The translations under genes were made by a program, and so were the position numbers. A stretch of 64,000 nucleotides of DNA from Tuctoria greenei (Eukaryota; Streptophyta; Magnoliopsida; Poales; Poaceae), in contig JAYESD010000001.1 in the NCBI GenBank assembly GCA_036927565.1, positions 115,425,110 through 115,489,109 on the forward strand, written 5' to 3'. This document shows, one piece after another, positions 33,031-43,181 of this stretch. A model generated the notes under the pieces. It was not told where the DNA came from. It saw nothing but the letters and a program-made list of their open reading frames with translations, and did no database searches. How positions within the stretch are numbered: position 1 is the first letter of the stretch; each line of letters begins with the position of its first letter.

Positions 33031-34892
33031 TATAAGACCTATGTGTGCTGAATACATTGGCTTGTAGTGGATACACTTGGCTTTGATGATAAAAGTTTTG
33101 AATTTCACCAAAACACCTTTTTATCAAGGTCCGACTCTAGCTCTGAGCTACAGCAAGGTCCGACGGTAGGTTCGGCTTGGTTTGGGTAGCTCCGGTTACG
33201 TTTGATGCTAGGTCCGACTAGCTTTGGTCAGCTCCGGTGAAGTTTTGTCTTTAGCTCCAGCATGTCTTTGATAGCCCCGACATGTTTTTGCTAAGCTCCG
33301 AAGTTGATTTTTCTAGCTCCGGCTTTTGGGATTACTAGTTCCGACTATTCTTGTTAGCTCCGGCGCTAGGTCTTGCTAGTTTTGTAAGCTCCGGCGGGAT
33401 CTTGGTTGTACTAGTTTTGGTAAGCTCCGGCGCTAGGTTCTACTAGCTCTTGTTAGCTCCGGCTCAAGGTCCGGGTTGCTCTGGCAAGGTCCGGAACTTG
33501 ACCGAAGTGCTTCTGCTTTTCATTTGCAATGTTTCGTACTTGCTTTACATGATTGGAAAGATTGCTTAGTATTCATTTGCTAAGTTTTTGGTGCGTTTTG
33601 GATGATATGGCTGATATCGTTTTGCTATATTATGCAACATGCTTACGTGAGGTTCTCACGTAGGGTGTTGTATTCGGAACTAACTTGAGTCAAGTCGAGG
33701 ACTTGGGCTCGTATGGATTGGTTGTTTATTCATGTGCAGGTGTTGCTTGAGTTCAAGACATGGCTGGTGACGGGATCCATTGGACTAGTCTCAGGGAGGA
33801 GATGAGGTTCCAACAACCAAATTCAGGAGGAATTGTGGTTGAGCTGATCAGGAGGTTGCGCAATATGATTGAATCAAGAGCAATGCATATGAAGGTATCG
33901 TGGACGTCATTGGAAGATGTTTGCACGTGTGCAAGGAGTGCATGGACATGGCTACATGGTTCCGAGACGTGATGAAGAGATGTGGACGTAAAGAGTTTGT
34001 CGGAAAGGTCCAACCGACTAGGTTATGGACTCAGGCTGCGGCTGAGTCGGGTTTGACTCAAATATGGAAAGATTTGAGTTGGTTATGATAGGATTTCATG
34101 TGGACCACGAATTTGAGTTGTTTAGGAATGTGGGATACGCTTCAAAGGTGTTTGGAAGTCTTAAGATTGCTTCTATCTGCGTATAGAAGAATCCTAAGCA
34201 GTTATGGAAAGTTACGATTCCTGAACAGAGTAGGATTAGGTTCCTGATCTAAGTTGAGTTGGCTTTCGAGCTGGTTATATAAGCAAGGGAGCCCAGAGCT
34301 CGTGATGCAAGACTTTGGGGCTGTTCCTATTGTGTTATATTGAATAAAATTCGTAGTTTGAAGGAACTTTTGTGCCTTGTTCCTCCGACTTGTTCCAGAC
34401 AAGATTTACTCGTCGAGTTTCTGGACAGCACTGCCTTTCGTCGGTGGTTTTATCATAACTCGAGTTTTACAGATCCAATTGACGTGATTATTTTTGGGTT
34501 GTCTTCAAAACTTGATTTTCTATCATATGTCAAAATTTCACTGTCATTGGATTTGTGGTCTATGATCTACACCAGTTTCTTTGCAGCGTTCCAGAACTGT
34601 TTTTTCTCGGGTAGGGCAGATTGACCATTGTTTGATCTTTCGATCATAACTTGACTTTTTCTCGACGGATTTGAGTGATTCTTTTTGTGTTGTCTTCGTG
34701 ACTTGAGTATCTCTGATATCTATCACTTTTGTCACGGTGAAACACGTTTAGATTAGTCTCACACATGATTCTATTTAACAGATCATTTTTCTGCCGAAAG
34801 TGTTTGGGGTTTAATTGTTTCCGCTGCGTAAGATTTTTAAATCAACCATTCACCCCCCTCTGGTAGCTTTTCACATGCTCTTCGATCCTACA
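33031..34892 (+). repeat. 3' LTR of the copia element
   Basis: It has the same length (1,862 bp) as the 5' LTR and ends at the same CCTACA. The first two bases are TA instead of TG, a mutation at the terminus. TATATAAG is at 34,276-34,283. Confidence 0.93.
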
Positions 34893-35466
34893 CATATCAA
34901 GCTCTCCAGAACCGCCAAGGCATTGCATCGCTGGTCTCGTTCACTTATCCATCAGGGTAAACTCGCCATTGTAATCTGCAGAGAAGTCATTCTCAGACTC
35001 GATGAGGCGATGGAATGTCGCCCCCTGACAGATCAAGAAAGAGAAACAAGATTGCTCCTCAAGAATCGGACCCTAGGGCTGGCAGCAATAGAGAAATCAA
35101 GGGCCAGACAACAATCTCGACTAATTTGGGTTCGCAAAGGTGATGCCAACACACAATATTTTCATTCTATGGCAAATTCAAGACGAAAAAGCAACTACAT
35201 ACAATCATTGGAGAGAGAGGGCGAGATGGTGTATTCACAGGCAGAGAAACATATGCTAATTTTCCAGCACTTCCAAAAGCACCTGGGAACCCATCATACA
35301 AGGGACATATCACTTGATCTCTCACATCTGAGATGGCCTCGGTTCGAGCTAAACCACCTAAAGCAACAAATATCTGAAGAGGAGGTGCATAAAGTCATAA
35401 AGGAAATGCCCAAGAGCAAAGCGTATCTGAAGAGGAGGTGCATAAAGTCATAAAGGAAATACCCAA
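34893..35466 (+). pseudogene. LINE ORF2, copy 1: region between endonuclease and RT, truncated
   Basis: After the copia element the LINE continues with RTAKALHRWSRSLIHQGKLA, then ECRPLTDQERETRLLLKN and RLIWVRKGDANTQYFHSMAN, the linker that precedes RT in plant L1 ORF2. At 35,371 and 35,424 two copies of a 53-bp unit (start TATCTGAAGAGGAGG) follow each other. Since 53 is not a multiple of three, this shifts the frame. The LINE ends at 35,466 inside the second unit, before any catalytic RT motif. The copy 2 equivalent is at 46,107-46,667. Confidence 0.8.
35371..35466 (+). repeat. 53-bp tandem duplication in LINE copy 1
   Basis: Unit 1 is 35,371-35,423. Unit 2 starts at 35,424 and is cut by the segment junction. 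Copy 2 has both units complete (46,576-46,681). Confidence 0.85.
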
Positions 35467-35947
35467 CAGCAAAAAATTCAAGCAAATCTGATAAATTGCT
35501 GGAAAATTCAAAAAAATTAAAAACTTCAACAAAATTTCAGGAAAATCATAAAGTGCTCGATAAATTCAAAGAACATGAAACTCACAATAAATTGAGTAAT
35601 ATGCATATTTGTAGCAATAATAAGTACTACAATCTAATAAGAAAAATTCTAGATCCACCATTACGTGCATCATTTTACAAGTAAATGAACAAAGTTCAAG
35701 GTGGACATGAAAGTTGATTGACAACACATTCACAAGTTATATAAGGTAGATATGCAAGATTGATCACAAGACGACTCTGAGCAAATATAAATTACGTCAG
35801 ATTGCTCAATGACCAATTCAATGTTACAGCAGTCTACAAACACAAAAAAGACTGAATCAGAAAACATCCAACGGTAAGGAACGACAGCTGCAATGCCCGA
35901 TCATCTGATTGCTCGATGAACATGATTGAACATGATAAATCAATGTG

Positions 35948-36006
35948 TCAAGATAAGTGACTAGGATGCTGCATCTTCTGGATAGCTGGCTGCATCTTCT
36001 GGATAG
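35948..36006 (-). CDS. possible last host-gene exon (segment copy 2)
   Basis: It is the counterpart of 20,805-20,863, with the same acceptor and the same internal tandem repeat. One change gives CTTATC for CTTTTC before the stop. Confidence 0.3.
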
Positions 36007-36173
36007 CTGAAATCACAACCGACGAAAACAACCACAATTAGTAAGCATACTGTTCAATATATATGTAACAAGTGGTGTGTCGATGTATACATGCTGTATT
36101 AGTCTTAAGTTAAAATTATTTATGGGGCTCTTAATGATTCAACTGGTGTGTGCAAGGATACTTATAAGCTTAC

Positions 36174-36237
36174 CAAGTCTTTCATATAACTTATTTCATC
36201 AGCGATGTAAGCTTTTAATCCTTGAGTTGCCAAATTC
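36174..36237 (-). CDS. 64-bp host-gene exon (segment copy 2)
   Basis: It is the counterpart of 21,508-21,571. The acceptor reads CTACAG and the donor CTTG/GTAAGC, and the frame is still open. Met is replaced by Leu at the last codon. The LINE follows immediately upstream on this strand. Confidence 0.4.
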
Positions 36238-36285
36238 CTGTAGAAACAGTAATATCATATAGAGTTCCGTGAGTATGAATTTCAT

Positions 36286-36865
36286 GTGTTCTCAAGTACC
36301 CCTGAGCCTTTTCTCGTGCTGCTCACAAACAAGACTCTCTGTGATATGGCATTTGACAAAGTTCAGATAAGAGAAGGGCCCTGTGTCTTCAGATTTCATG
36401 CTTGGGATGTTGATACCCATGCAGAAAGGTGTGCACTACCGTATCACGTCAAGATCAGTTTGGAAGATATTCCCTTTCATGCTTGGACTGAAGACACTGC
36501 AGCAAAGATCTTGAGGGATTCGTGTGCTATTCATCATGTAGCCGTTGAATCTAGGCAGAGAGAAGACATGCGTACATTTGGTTGCTGGGCATTCAGTCAC
36601 GACACGAATCGGATTGCTCAAGTGGTTTATCTCACATTCATACAGCATACGGGTCAGCAAGGTCCCTATCCACAAACCCAATTCAACAGACCGAGAAACT
36701 TGCAGAGAGGTCACACATACAGAAGCCATATACTCATTGATTATGTAGAAGATCTCCTTTTCTATCATCATCCTCCAGAGGATCTGATTGCAGATGGCAA
36801 AAGGCCAATTCGTGAATTCCTTTGGCATTTTGGGCAAGTTGACGGGGATCTGCTAGAAGAGGAAC
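36286..36865 (+). pseudogene. LINE ORF1, copy 2, N-terminal part
   Basis: It starts within LTNKTLCDMAFDKVQIREG and continues through AERCALPYHVKISLEDIP and DSCAIHHVAVESRQREDM. RPIREFLWHFGQVDGDLLEE follows, up to the LTR element. The likely first Met is in DMAFDKV; no earlier in-frame ATG is seen. The frame is open to the insertion, and an added run-out of six residues ends in the LTR. The continuation is at 43,697. Confidence 0.6.
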
Positions 36866-37380
36866 TGTTAAACTTAGGGGTTCACTAATCATCTAGGCAT
36901 GGTCCTAATCGGGTCTTAGGCACAATCAGCTTAGGCTAATTAACTTAATCAACAATTAACTTAGTGCTAATCACAAATCAAATTGTCCAGAGGGTAATCC
37001 CATGCTATTAAGTTGAACAGAGAGATTGGGGATGGACGTACCTTGACTAGCAGTGGTGGTGACGACCATGTTGCGCTTGAGGACGAGGTGGGTGACCGGA
37101 ACTTGGCGCAGGGGCGTCGGAGTTCCAGCGGGAGGAGGAGCAGAGGCGACAACGACGGTCTTCGTGGAGTCCGGAGGGCCTTCCCCTCACTTCCCGTATT
37201 CTTAGGATCGGATCTAGTATTCTCTCAGATGATTTTTTGTGGTTAGGGACTTAATCTTCTTTTTATACGGGCGTGAGAGGGGGCCTCCGACTTGGAGTCG
37301 GTTATTGCCTCCCGATCAAGGCGCTCAGGGAGAGGTTTGGTGTGGGTGGGCCCCACACCCTGAACGTGGTCAAACTAACA
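36866..37380 (-). repeat. 3' LTR of the gag-only element
   Basis: On + it reads TGTTAAACTTAGG ... GTCAAACTAACA. On the coding strand CGTATAAAAAGAAG (37,268-37,256) is a TATA box. A 77-codon frame on + is shared by all LTR copies and has no known domain. Confidence 0.92.
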
Positions 37381-37391
37381 TTCTCCCCCTT
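37381..37391 (-). promoter_or_regulatory. polypurine tract of the gag-only element
   Basis: TTCTCCCCCTT on + is AAGGGGGAGAA on the coding strand, directly next to the 3' LTR. Confidence 0.9.
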
Positions 37392-37984
37392 GACTACGGA
37401 ACTAAAAACTTATTAACTTATTAGCTTACTTACTTATTTACTTAACTTAGTGTATATTCCTTCACGCTTCGACATAAAAGGCACAACGCATCAAAACAGT
37501 TATTTATGCACTGCTTGACTCGAGGACCATGATACGTCTCACATTTAGAAACAACCTTATACTTAGTTTGGCCCCTTAGTATCCAGGATAGTCACAGGCT
37601 TCCTCTTAATACCCATGCATGCTTCATGTTCTCTGAATATATGGGCGGGAAAACCCTTCGTAAACGGTACCGCAAGCTTTCGCTTGATTCTCATATGCTC
37701 GCTATCTGTTGTGCTCCTGGATTTTATATTTCACAATAATAAACTTAATGTCAATGTGCTTGACAGTTTCACTCGACTCATTGTTGTGAAAAATATTATA
37801 CTACACACTTATTGCAGTATTACTTAAGTGGTTTGTGCTGTCGACCACTCTTAGACCGGATGAAACTTTGTATCGCCTGCTCGTTGGCCTCATCTTAAAT
37901 AACATGATTCGTCACACATTGTGGACGATGTAGTGACTATTCATTTGGAGTAGTTTCACAAAATAACTCCATTTCGTGAAAGGT

Positions 37985-38022
<38 letters not shown>

Positions 38023-40255
38023 CTTAATGTGGAAATCTTAGAATCCACACAATTCGCGAAGCTAAAACTTAACTTAGAAGTTCACTTCGTCAAGTGATTT
38101 TCGACTTATGATTCTTAATCATGAGGCCTTATGTGCATTGCACCTTCTTAATTAATTTCTTAAATGCCTTTCAATGGCGAACCACTAACATGGCCTAATG
38201 TCTGTCAAGTATCCCGATCATAATCTTAAGTCAAGGTAAACTCTTATTCGAGCATATATCAATTAATCTTTCGACAACAGAAGCTTATGGAACCGAAAGC
38301 ATAAGGTCGACCATAATTGGTTCCCTAAACTTAACTAATTCTTAAACTCATTATCCTTGACCATCTAAACAGGCGAAGTTTTAACACCCCCTTATCATGA
38401 TCATGGTGAATTCTAATTCCTATCTTGTAGGATTCTTCACCTAGATCCTCTTATGAACAAAATCTTTTAATTTCTTATGACTGATTTATCTTAGAAGTAA
38501 TGTATTATGTACTTTCAACTTAGAATATATGTGAGTGTCCATCTCACACTAATTGAAAAACCCAAACTGAGTAATAGCATGTTTCTTAGTGTTTACTTAA
38601 ATCCATGAGTGGATATTACTGAAGAATGTCTAAACATTCACTTAATTATGATGGCTAAACCTTTTGGTCGGATCATACTAATGTTCTTATATAAATTCTG
38701 ATAACTTAATTATGCACTACTAATATCTTAATGATTCCAGAGGAATCCTAAACTCAGTGAATCGCTATTAGTCTGATCACCAACAGAAATTTCCCTTCAG
38801 AATCACGCTTCTGATGTAGGCTCATTACAGTCTACTGTTTTGATTCCTTCAGAAACAATGACTAATACTCAGACAATGATGGCGTATTTAGATCTCGTCT
38901 CACCCGTCATGGTTTTTTATACCACTTAGATGATTAAGATCGTCTTATGATATTTTTTATGTGGTATGGCCACCATTCTTATTTTTCTTATTGTAATCGG
39001 GCTGCTATCACTCTTCATCATTAGTGGCCACTAATGATGAAGAGTCAATAGCAGGTATTGTAATAACAATATCTTTAACACAACGTAAGTAAGACATCAT
39101 AAAGAGTGATTCTTGAAGAAGTGTGGCAACATGTACCATTCTTTTTAAGATCAATGTCTTTATGTAGTCAAACTCCCCCTGATTTCTTCATCTTTACTTA
39201 TTTTAATATCTGAATGATCTTATGACCCGACATGGATCAAAAACTTAATTAAAGTTCGGATGAACCCAACACTTGATCTTGTTCACTTACGTAATTTACA
39301 TAATTTGTGCATGACACTTACATTTGGGGTTATTGTCTCTTCACATCCTTAATGGTAACAGACTTACTAATTCATTCTTATTATTTTCTATTACCAGTGA
39401 TAGATTAACAACACTTAGTGAATCATTAACGAAAAATGTTAATATATTCAGCTACAGCAGGTAGAGAGAGACAATTTGACCTCTCATCATACCATACTCC
39501 CCCTAATCATGTCATCCTACTAATGATAATATGTCTTATTTAACTGAACTAATGATAATCAATAACTTAATGTTTTGGGTTACTTTTGCCTTAACGGGAC
39601 TACCTCATCTGAAAACGCTTAAGTGAGGTTTACGCCCTGTCCACAATATACAATGGTGTCTTAGAGGCTCACTTAATATAAAGTTCAACTTAACATGTAA
39701 ATCGATAAACTAATAACTTAACATACTTAATTAACATACACCATTTCGCTTAGTTATATTCGGGGTATTCAATTCTTATTACTTAATACTCAATTCTTAC
39801 TACTTAATACTAACAATACATGTTCAATGCCTTATTTTGAATCTGAAACATCTTAATGAGGGAGAAACTAATCGATGGAGAAAACTACTTCAATTCCCCC
39901 CCTCGAAATATGGCCTTAATGACAATGCCATAATTTCGAAATTGTTTTGAGATTGATTCTAATGCGCTTATCTTAATACTTAGTTTGTGAGTGAAAACTT
40001 GAATAAAATTTAAATCATCATCTAAGGATAAATGTTATAACTGAATGTGCTTAACCATAATACTAAGAACTCAATAAAGTATTTAATAAAAATTACAAAT
40101 ATGAATACTTAAACTAAAATCCCATTAACGAGGGTATATGATGAATCCTAAGTACAAAACTATAACATAGAAGAAAAATAAGTCTAAGATTCCAACTTTA
40201 ACTTCATGACTATAGCGACTTTAATGATCATTCCACTCTTCTTATGATCTTCCAC
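37392..40255 (-). other. non-coding 3' interior of the gag-only element
   Basis: It is AT-rich, with strikingly frequent CTTAA / ACTTAAT words and no frame longer than about 60 codons except a chance one on + (37,615-37,827). It contains an (AT)n tract (about 37,988-38,020), a 36-bp perfect palindrome at 39,010 and several extra polypurine-like strings on the coding strand (near 38,387, 39,173, 39,492 and 39,895). Confidence 0.6.
39004..39052. repeat. 36-bp perfect palindrome with extended stem
   Basis: ACTCTTCATCATTAGTGG is followed at once by its reverse complement (39,010-39,045). The flanks GCTAT and ATAGC extend the stem past one bulge. It is conserved without change in the second copy (61,277-61,325). 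A hairpin with no loop is unusual in an old, drifting interior. Confidence 0.85.
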
Positions 40256-40944
40256 TCATTTAATTCCTTTATCATTCTCATGATTGACAAACTTAATAGC
40301 ACGATGAGACTTAATGCGATCTTCTTCTTGAACGCACAAATCAATTAATTTCTTAAGATCCCACTGCTCAGACTGAAAGTTGTAACTAATATGCTCAAAA
40401 TCATCTGGAAGTAGAGCAAGAATGAGGTTGAAAAAAAACTCATCTTTCAAACCCGGATCTAATAGCTTAAGTTTAACAGCAGTGTTCCACATACTAAGAA
40501 TGTCCTCACGCACACTTCCTCCATTATGCTTCTGAGTGACAAGTTTCTTAAAAAATGCATGCATCGTAGCCTTGTTGCAGCCAGTTGCATGCTTTTCTAT
40601 CATAAGGAGGTACTCATAAGCAGTGTTGCATTCAAGAATTTCTTCCCGAATACTCTCAGTAATGAGCCCTTAATCACTTGTAAATATTTCTTATTTGAGA
40701 TTGACCACTTAGCACGATTTAAATCGAAGCGAAAGTAGTCCTCTTCATAGTCCTCCATACTTTTGGTGAAGGACTCCTTAGTTTCCCCGTCACGAATAAC
40801 GGGAAGCTCAGGCTCAGTAGGACGCGCTCTCATCAGTGCCAAATCTATTTCAGAGATTGCTAAACCAGCCTCCAACTTACATCGCCAAGTACTGTAATTG
40901 TTTTTTCTTAGATAGTTCTCTGGCGAGATAAATCTTAATATCAA
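40256..40944 (-). pseudogene. copia-type gag of the gag-only element, copy 2
   Basis: The protein resembles the UBN2/copia gag capsid region. YLRKNNYSTWRCKLEAGLAI is the usual N-terminal W-containing block. A long acidic insert follows (RPTEPELPVIRDGETKES), then KWSISNKK, and in a second frame MIEKHATGCNKATMHAFFKK and LLDPGLKDEFFFNLILALLP. The end is acidic-basic (EEDRIKSHRAIKFVNHENDK) with no CCHC knuckle. One T is missing near 40,664 compared with the other copy, which shifts the frame. No ATG is in frame at the very start, so the N-terminus is uncertain. It would form the particle that packages the element RNA. Confidence 0.8.
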
Positions 40945-41028
40945 ATCTGGAATGGAAGATCCTTCATAATGAAAACATAATAGAACATAAGTAAATGCAT
41001 GAACATGATTATGAACAAAAACATATTA

Positions 41029-41666
41029 TTTTGTCTTTCACGTTGGTTACTTGACAACTTACAAAAACTAAAAACTTAATGATTTCGTCTTTTACGTTGG
41101 TTACTGAACGAAAACTAACTGAACTTAAATAATCATTAACTATGTGTTTCGTCTTTCACGTTGGTTACTTAATGAAAACACAACACATAAAGTAATTTAA
41201 TAAAACTTAACTTCTAAACGTGTTTTGCCTTTCACTTTGGTTTCTTAGCAAAAACACAATACTAAAGACATAATAATTTCGTCTTTCACGTTGGTTACTC
41301 AACGAAAAAACTTAATAATTTAATGGATTATTGATAGCGTGTTTTGTCTTTCACGTTGGTTACTCAACAAAACACTATGACTTAAAAGGAATGAAAACTT
41401 AAACTCAAAATGTGGTAATTTCGTATTTCACGTTGGTTATTCAACGAAATTACCATCACTAATAATAATTTAAAACTTCATGACTTAAAACTTAAGTCAA
41501 CATAGCATAACAACTTAAGCATGACCACTTAAATTAACTTAATTATAATGACTCAAAACAACTTAATCATCACAATTTTAACTTTCACGTTGGTTACTCA
41601 ATAAAATTAAAATTATCATGACAGTGGTAAATTCATTTTTCACGTTGATTACTCAATGAAAGCACC
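41029..41666 (-). ncRNA. array of about nine covarying stem-loops in the gag leader
   Basis: A conserved loop, CTTTCACGTTGGTTACTCA on + (TGAGTAACCAACGTGAAAG in the RNA), recurs about every 50-75 bp. Each copy is bounded by its own complementary arms. Examples: TTTCGT/ACGAAA (41,083 and 41,277), GTGTTTTGC/GCAAAAACAC (41,220), GTGTTTTGT/ACAAAACAC (41,339), GGTAATTTCGT/ACGAAATTACC (41,414), AATTTTA/TAAAATT (41,574), TTCAT/ATGAA (41,632). The arms differ between units but stay complementary, while the loop hardly changes. It lies between the primer-binding site and gag, where packaging or translation signals are expected. Confidence 0.6.
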
Positions 41667-42119
41667 ATAACTTAATTAACAGCGGAAGCTTAATACTTAA
41701 TTTTTCTAATTATCATGCTTAATAACTCACAATTCCACGGCAAAAGAGAATTAAATTAAATAAGTGGACAAAGAAATACTTAATTCAACACTTAACATTA
41801 AATAATTGAAAATTGCAAGAAAATAATAATTAATATAATTATTAAAGTATCACAAAAGTACTTAACAAATTCTTTGCCCACTTAGTTAATTTTATGAGCC
41901 TTAATGACATTTTATCCCATACTAAAATCTCAGAAAACTGAAATATCTGAAAAACTCAAATCCTAAATTGAGAAAATCCCAAAAAGATTTTAGCACAAAA
42001 CTAAAATCCTGAAAATCCATAAAAGGCAGCCCAATATAAAAGTGGCCCACGGCCAAAACTGGACGTGTTTGCACACTGGGCTTTCAGCCCTAATGGCCCA
42101 CACATCTCAAAATCTAATA

Positions 42120-42199
42120 CTCCCTCCGTCCCCATGAACTTGTCGCTTTGTAGTTCAAAAATGAACTACAAAGCGACAAGTTTATGGGGATGGAGGGAG
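42120..42199. mobile_element. 80-bp Stowaway MITE
   Basis: CTCCCTCCGTCCCCATGAAC and its reverse complement end an almost perfect 80-bp hairpin. TA is duplicated on both sides (42,118-42,119; 42,200-42,201). This terminus is typical of grass Stowaway elements mobilised by mariner-like transposases. Confidence 0.92.
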
Positions 42200-42306
42200 T
42201 AGTATTCAATAACTCTTAACTAATTTTGTGCACAACCTAATAGAGAAAAAAAAAGGCCCATGACCCGCTCCCTCGTCGTTTGTGCTTACTGCACCCAGCA
42301 CACTCG

Positions 42307-42394
42307 CACTCAAAAACGGCTCCAAGGCCTATTTACTAAATGCACAAAAGCACTCAAAAAAGGCTCCAGTGCCTATTTACTAAACGCACAAAAG
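42307..42394. repeat. 44-bp tandem duplication
   Basis: Two units (42,307-42,350; 42,351-42,394) begin CACTCAAAAA and end GCACAAAAG, with a few substitutions. They lie at the border between AT-rich leader and a GC-rich stretch. Confidence 0.8.
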
Positions 42395-43162
42395 AGCATT
42401 GCTGGCACAAACTGATGGCTGCCCCGATCGTGACCATCACGCTATCTGCAGCATGGGCTAAGGCACGTGTGCTCCAGCGCCTGTGGCCTACGTGGCGCCA
42501 GGCACGACGCATGTTGCACTTTGCGGCAAACCACGTGGACCGCACCGCTCTAGTCTCTGGACTGGAAAAGGCCTACGAAGCCTCCACTCGCCACCGACGA
42601 GCGATCTACACCGGACTTTGGATTTAATCCAACGGTGTAGCGCGTGTTACGGAGGAGCAAAAATGGCCCGATGCTGTTTCTTTGAGAAAACCTAATTCAT
42701 TTCGCGATTCCCCTTCGGCCTCAACGAGTGAGAAGCGGACTGTCTGAGGCGGGGAGAGATTGTCGGTGACGGTGAGAAGAGATCGTCGGCGGCGGTGTTA
42801 ACTGGTGCCACCATGGCCCTTGGTGGCGCGCAAGCACGCCATACGGGGTTTCTTACTGCCGATGGGTGGCGCCGCCGTCGTCTCCATCGCCGGTGTCCTT
42901 ACCGTCGGATTTGGCGGCCTGCGGCTACCTGACCACGGAGCACCTTGCGTGCAGGGGCGCTGGTGGTTGCCGCACTGCTCCATGTCCGGCGCAGAGACTC
43001 GTCGGGATCCCAAGGGCGTGGAGTGGCGAGGCCTTAGGGTAAGTGCATCTTAAACTTAGTTCATCTCAATATGGTTCTTGATTGGGTTCGACCTCCCCTC
43101 CTTCTAAAATGCTGTGGATTTGGGCTTGGACTCAAATTTAAAACCCGAATTAGAGATACCTA
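42395..43162. other. GC-rich stretch in the leader, possibly a captured gene piece
   Basis: The base composition changes abruptly (42,400-43,035 is GC-rich, both neighbours are AT-rich). On + several short frames are open (for example MALGGAQARHTGFLTADGWR at 42,813). A good donor, CCTTAGG/GTAAGTG, sits at about 43,037, as if a first exon of a host gene had been captured in reverse to the element. No domain is recognised. Confidence 0.3.
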
Positions 43163-43180
43163 GACCGGCTCTTGATACCA
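43163..43180 (-). promoter_or_regulatory. primer-binding site of the gag-only element
   Basis: On the coding strand TGGTATCAAGAGCCGGTC starts one base after the 5' LTR and matches the initiator Met-tRNA 3' end. Confidence 0.9.
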
Positions 43181-43181
43181 A

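Larger units (their letters stand above)
24615..34892 (+). mobile_element. complete Ty1/copia retrotransposon, 10,278 bp, inactive
   Basis: Two 1,862-bp LTRs, a 5-bp target duplication, an initiator Met-tRNA primer site, gag, pol in copia order (protease, integrase, RT, RNase H) and a polypurine tract are all present. The large LTRs and a long gag with cysteine-pair-rich coiled coil suggest the Maximus/SIRE branch, but I cannot confirm this. Stops and frameshifts affect both gag and pol. The LTRs differ at many scattered bases, so the insertion is not very recent. Confidence 0.93.
21596..35466 (+). mobile_element. L1-type LINE, copy 1, split by a copia element and 3'-truncated
   Basis: LINE parts are 21,596-24,614 and 34,893-35,466. 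The first part has ORF1 and the endonuclease. After the copia insertion comes the linker into RT. The element then breaks off at 35,466, where DNA homologous to position 20,324 starts. Compared with copy 2 it lacks 26 bp in ORF1 (near 22,241). It shares with copy 2 the T8 frameshift and a 53-bp tandem duplication, so both descend from one already dead LINE. Confidence 0.85.
35467..36261 (+). repeat. segment copy 2 of the host/flank block, left-truncated
   Basis: It matches 20,324-21,595 (copy 1) and 57,286-58,553 (copy 3), starting CAGCAAAAAATTCAAGC. A deletion of about 474 bp after GCTGTATTAG (36,102) removes the 31-bp exon. Two host-gene exon remnants on the minus strand remain. Confidence 0.85.

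Noticed and set aside
37013..37246. 77-codon frame in the gag-only element LTR (also 43,329 and 59,305)
   Set aside because: It is open in all LTR copies only because these are nearly identical; it lies on the strand opposite to gag and has no known domain.
41029..41666. CRISPR-like array (short repeats with regular spacing)
   Set aside because: The conserved part is a loop between complementary arms, spacing is irregular, no cas genes exist, and all surrounding elements are plant nuclear retrotransposons.
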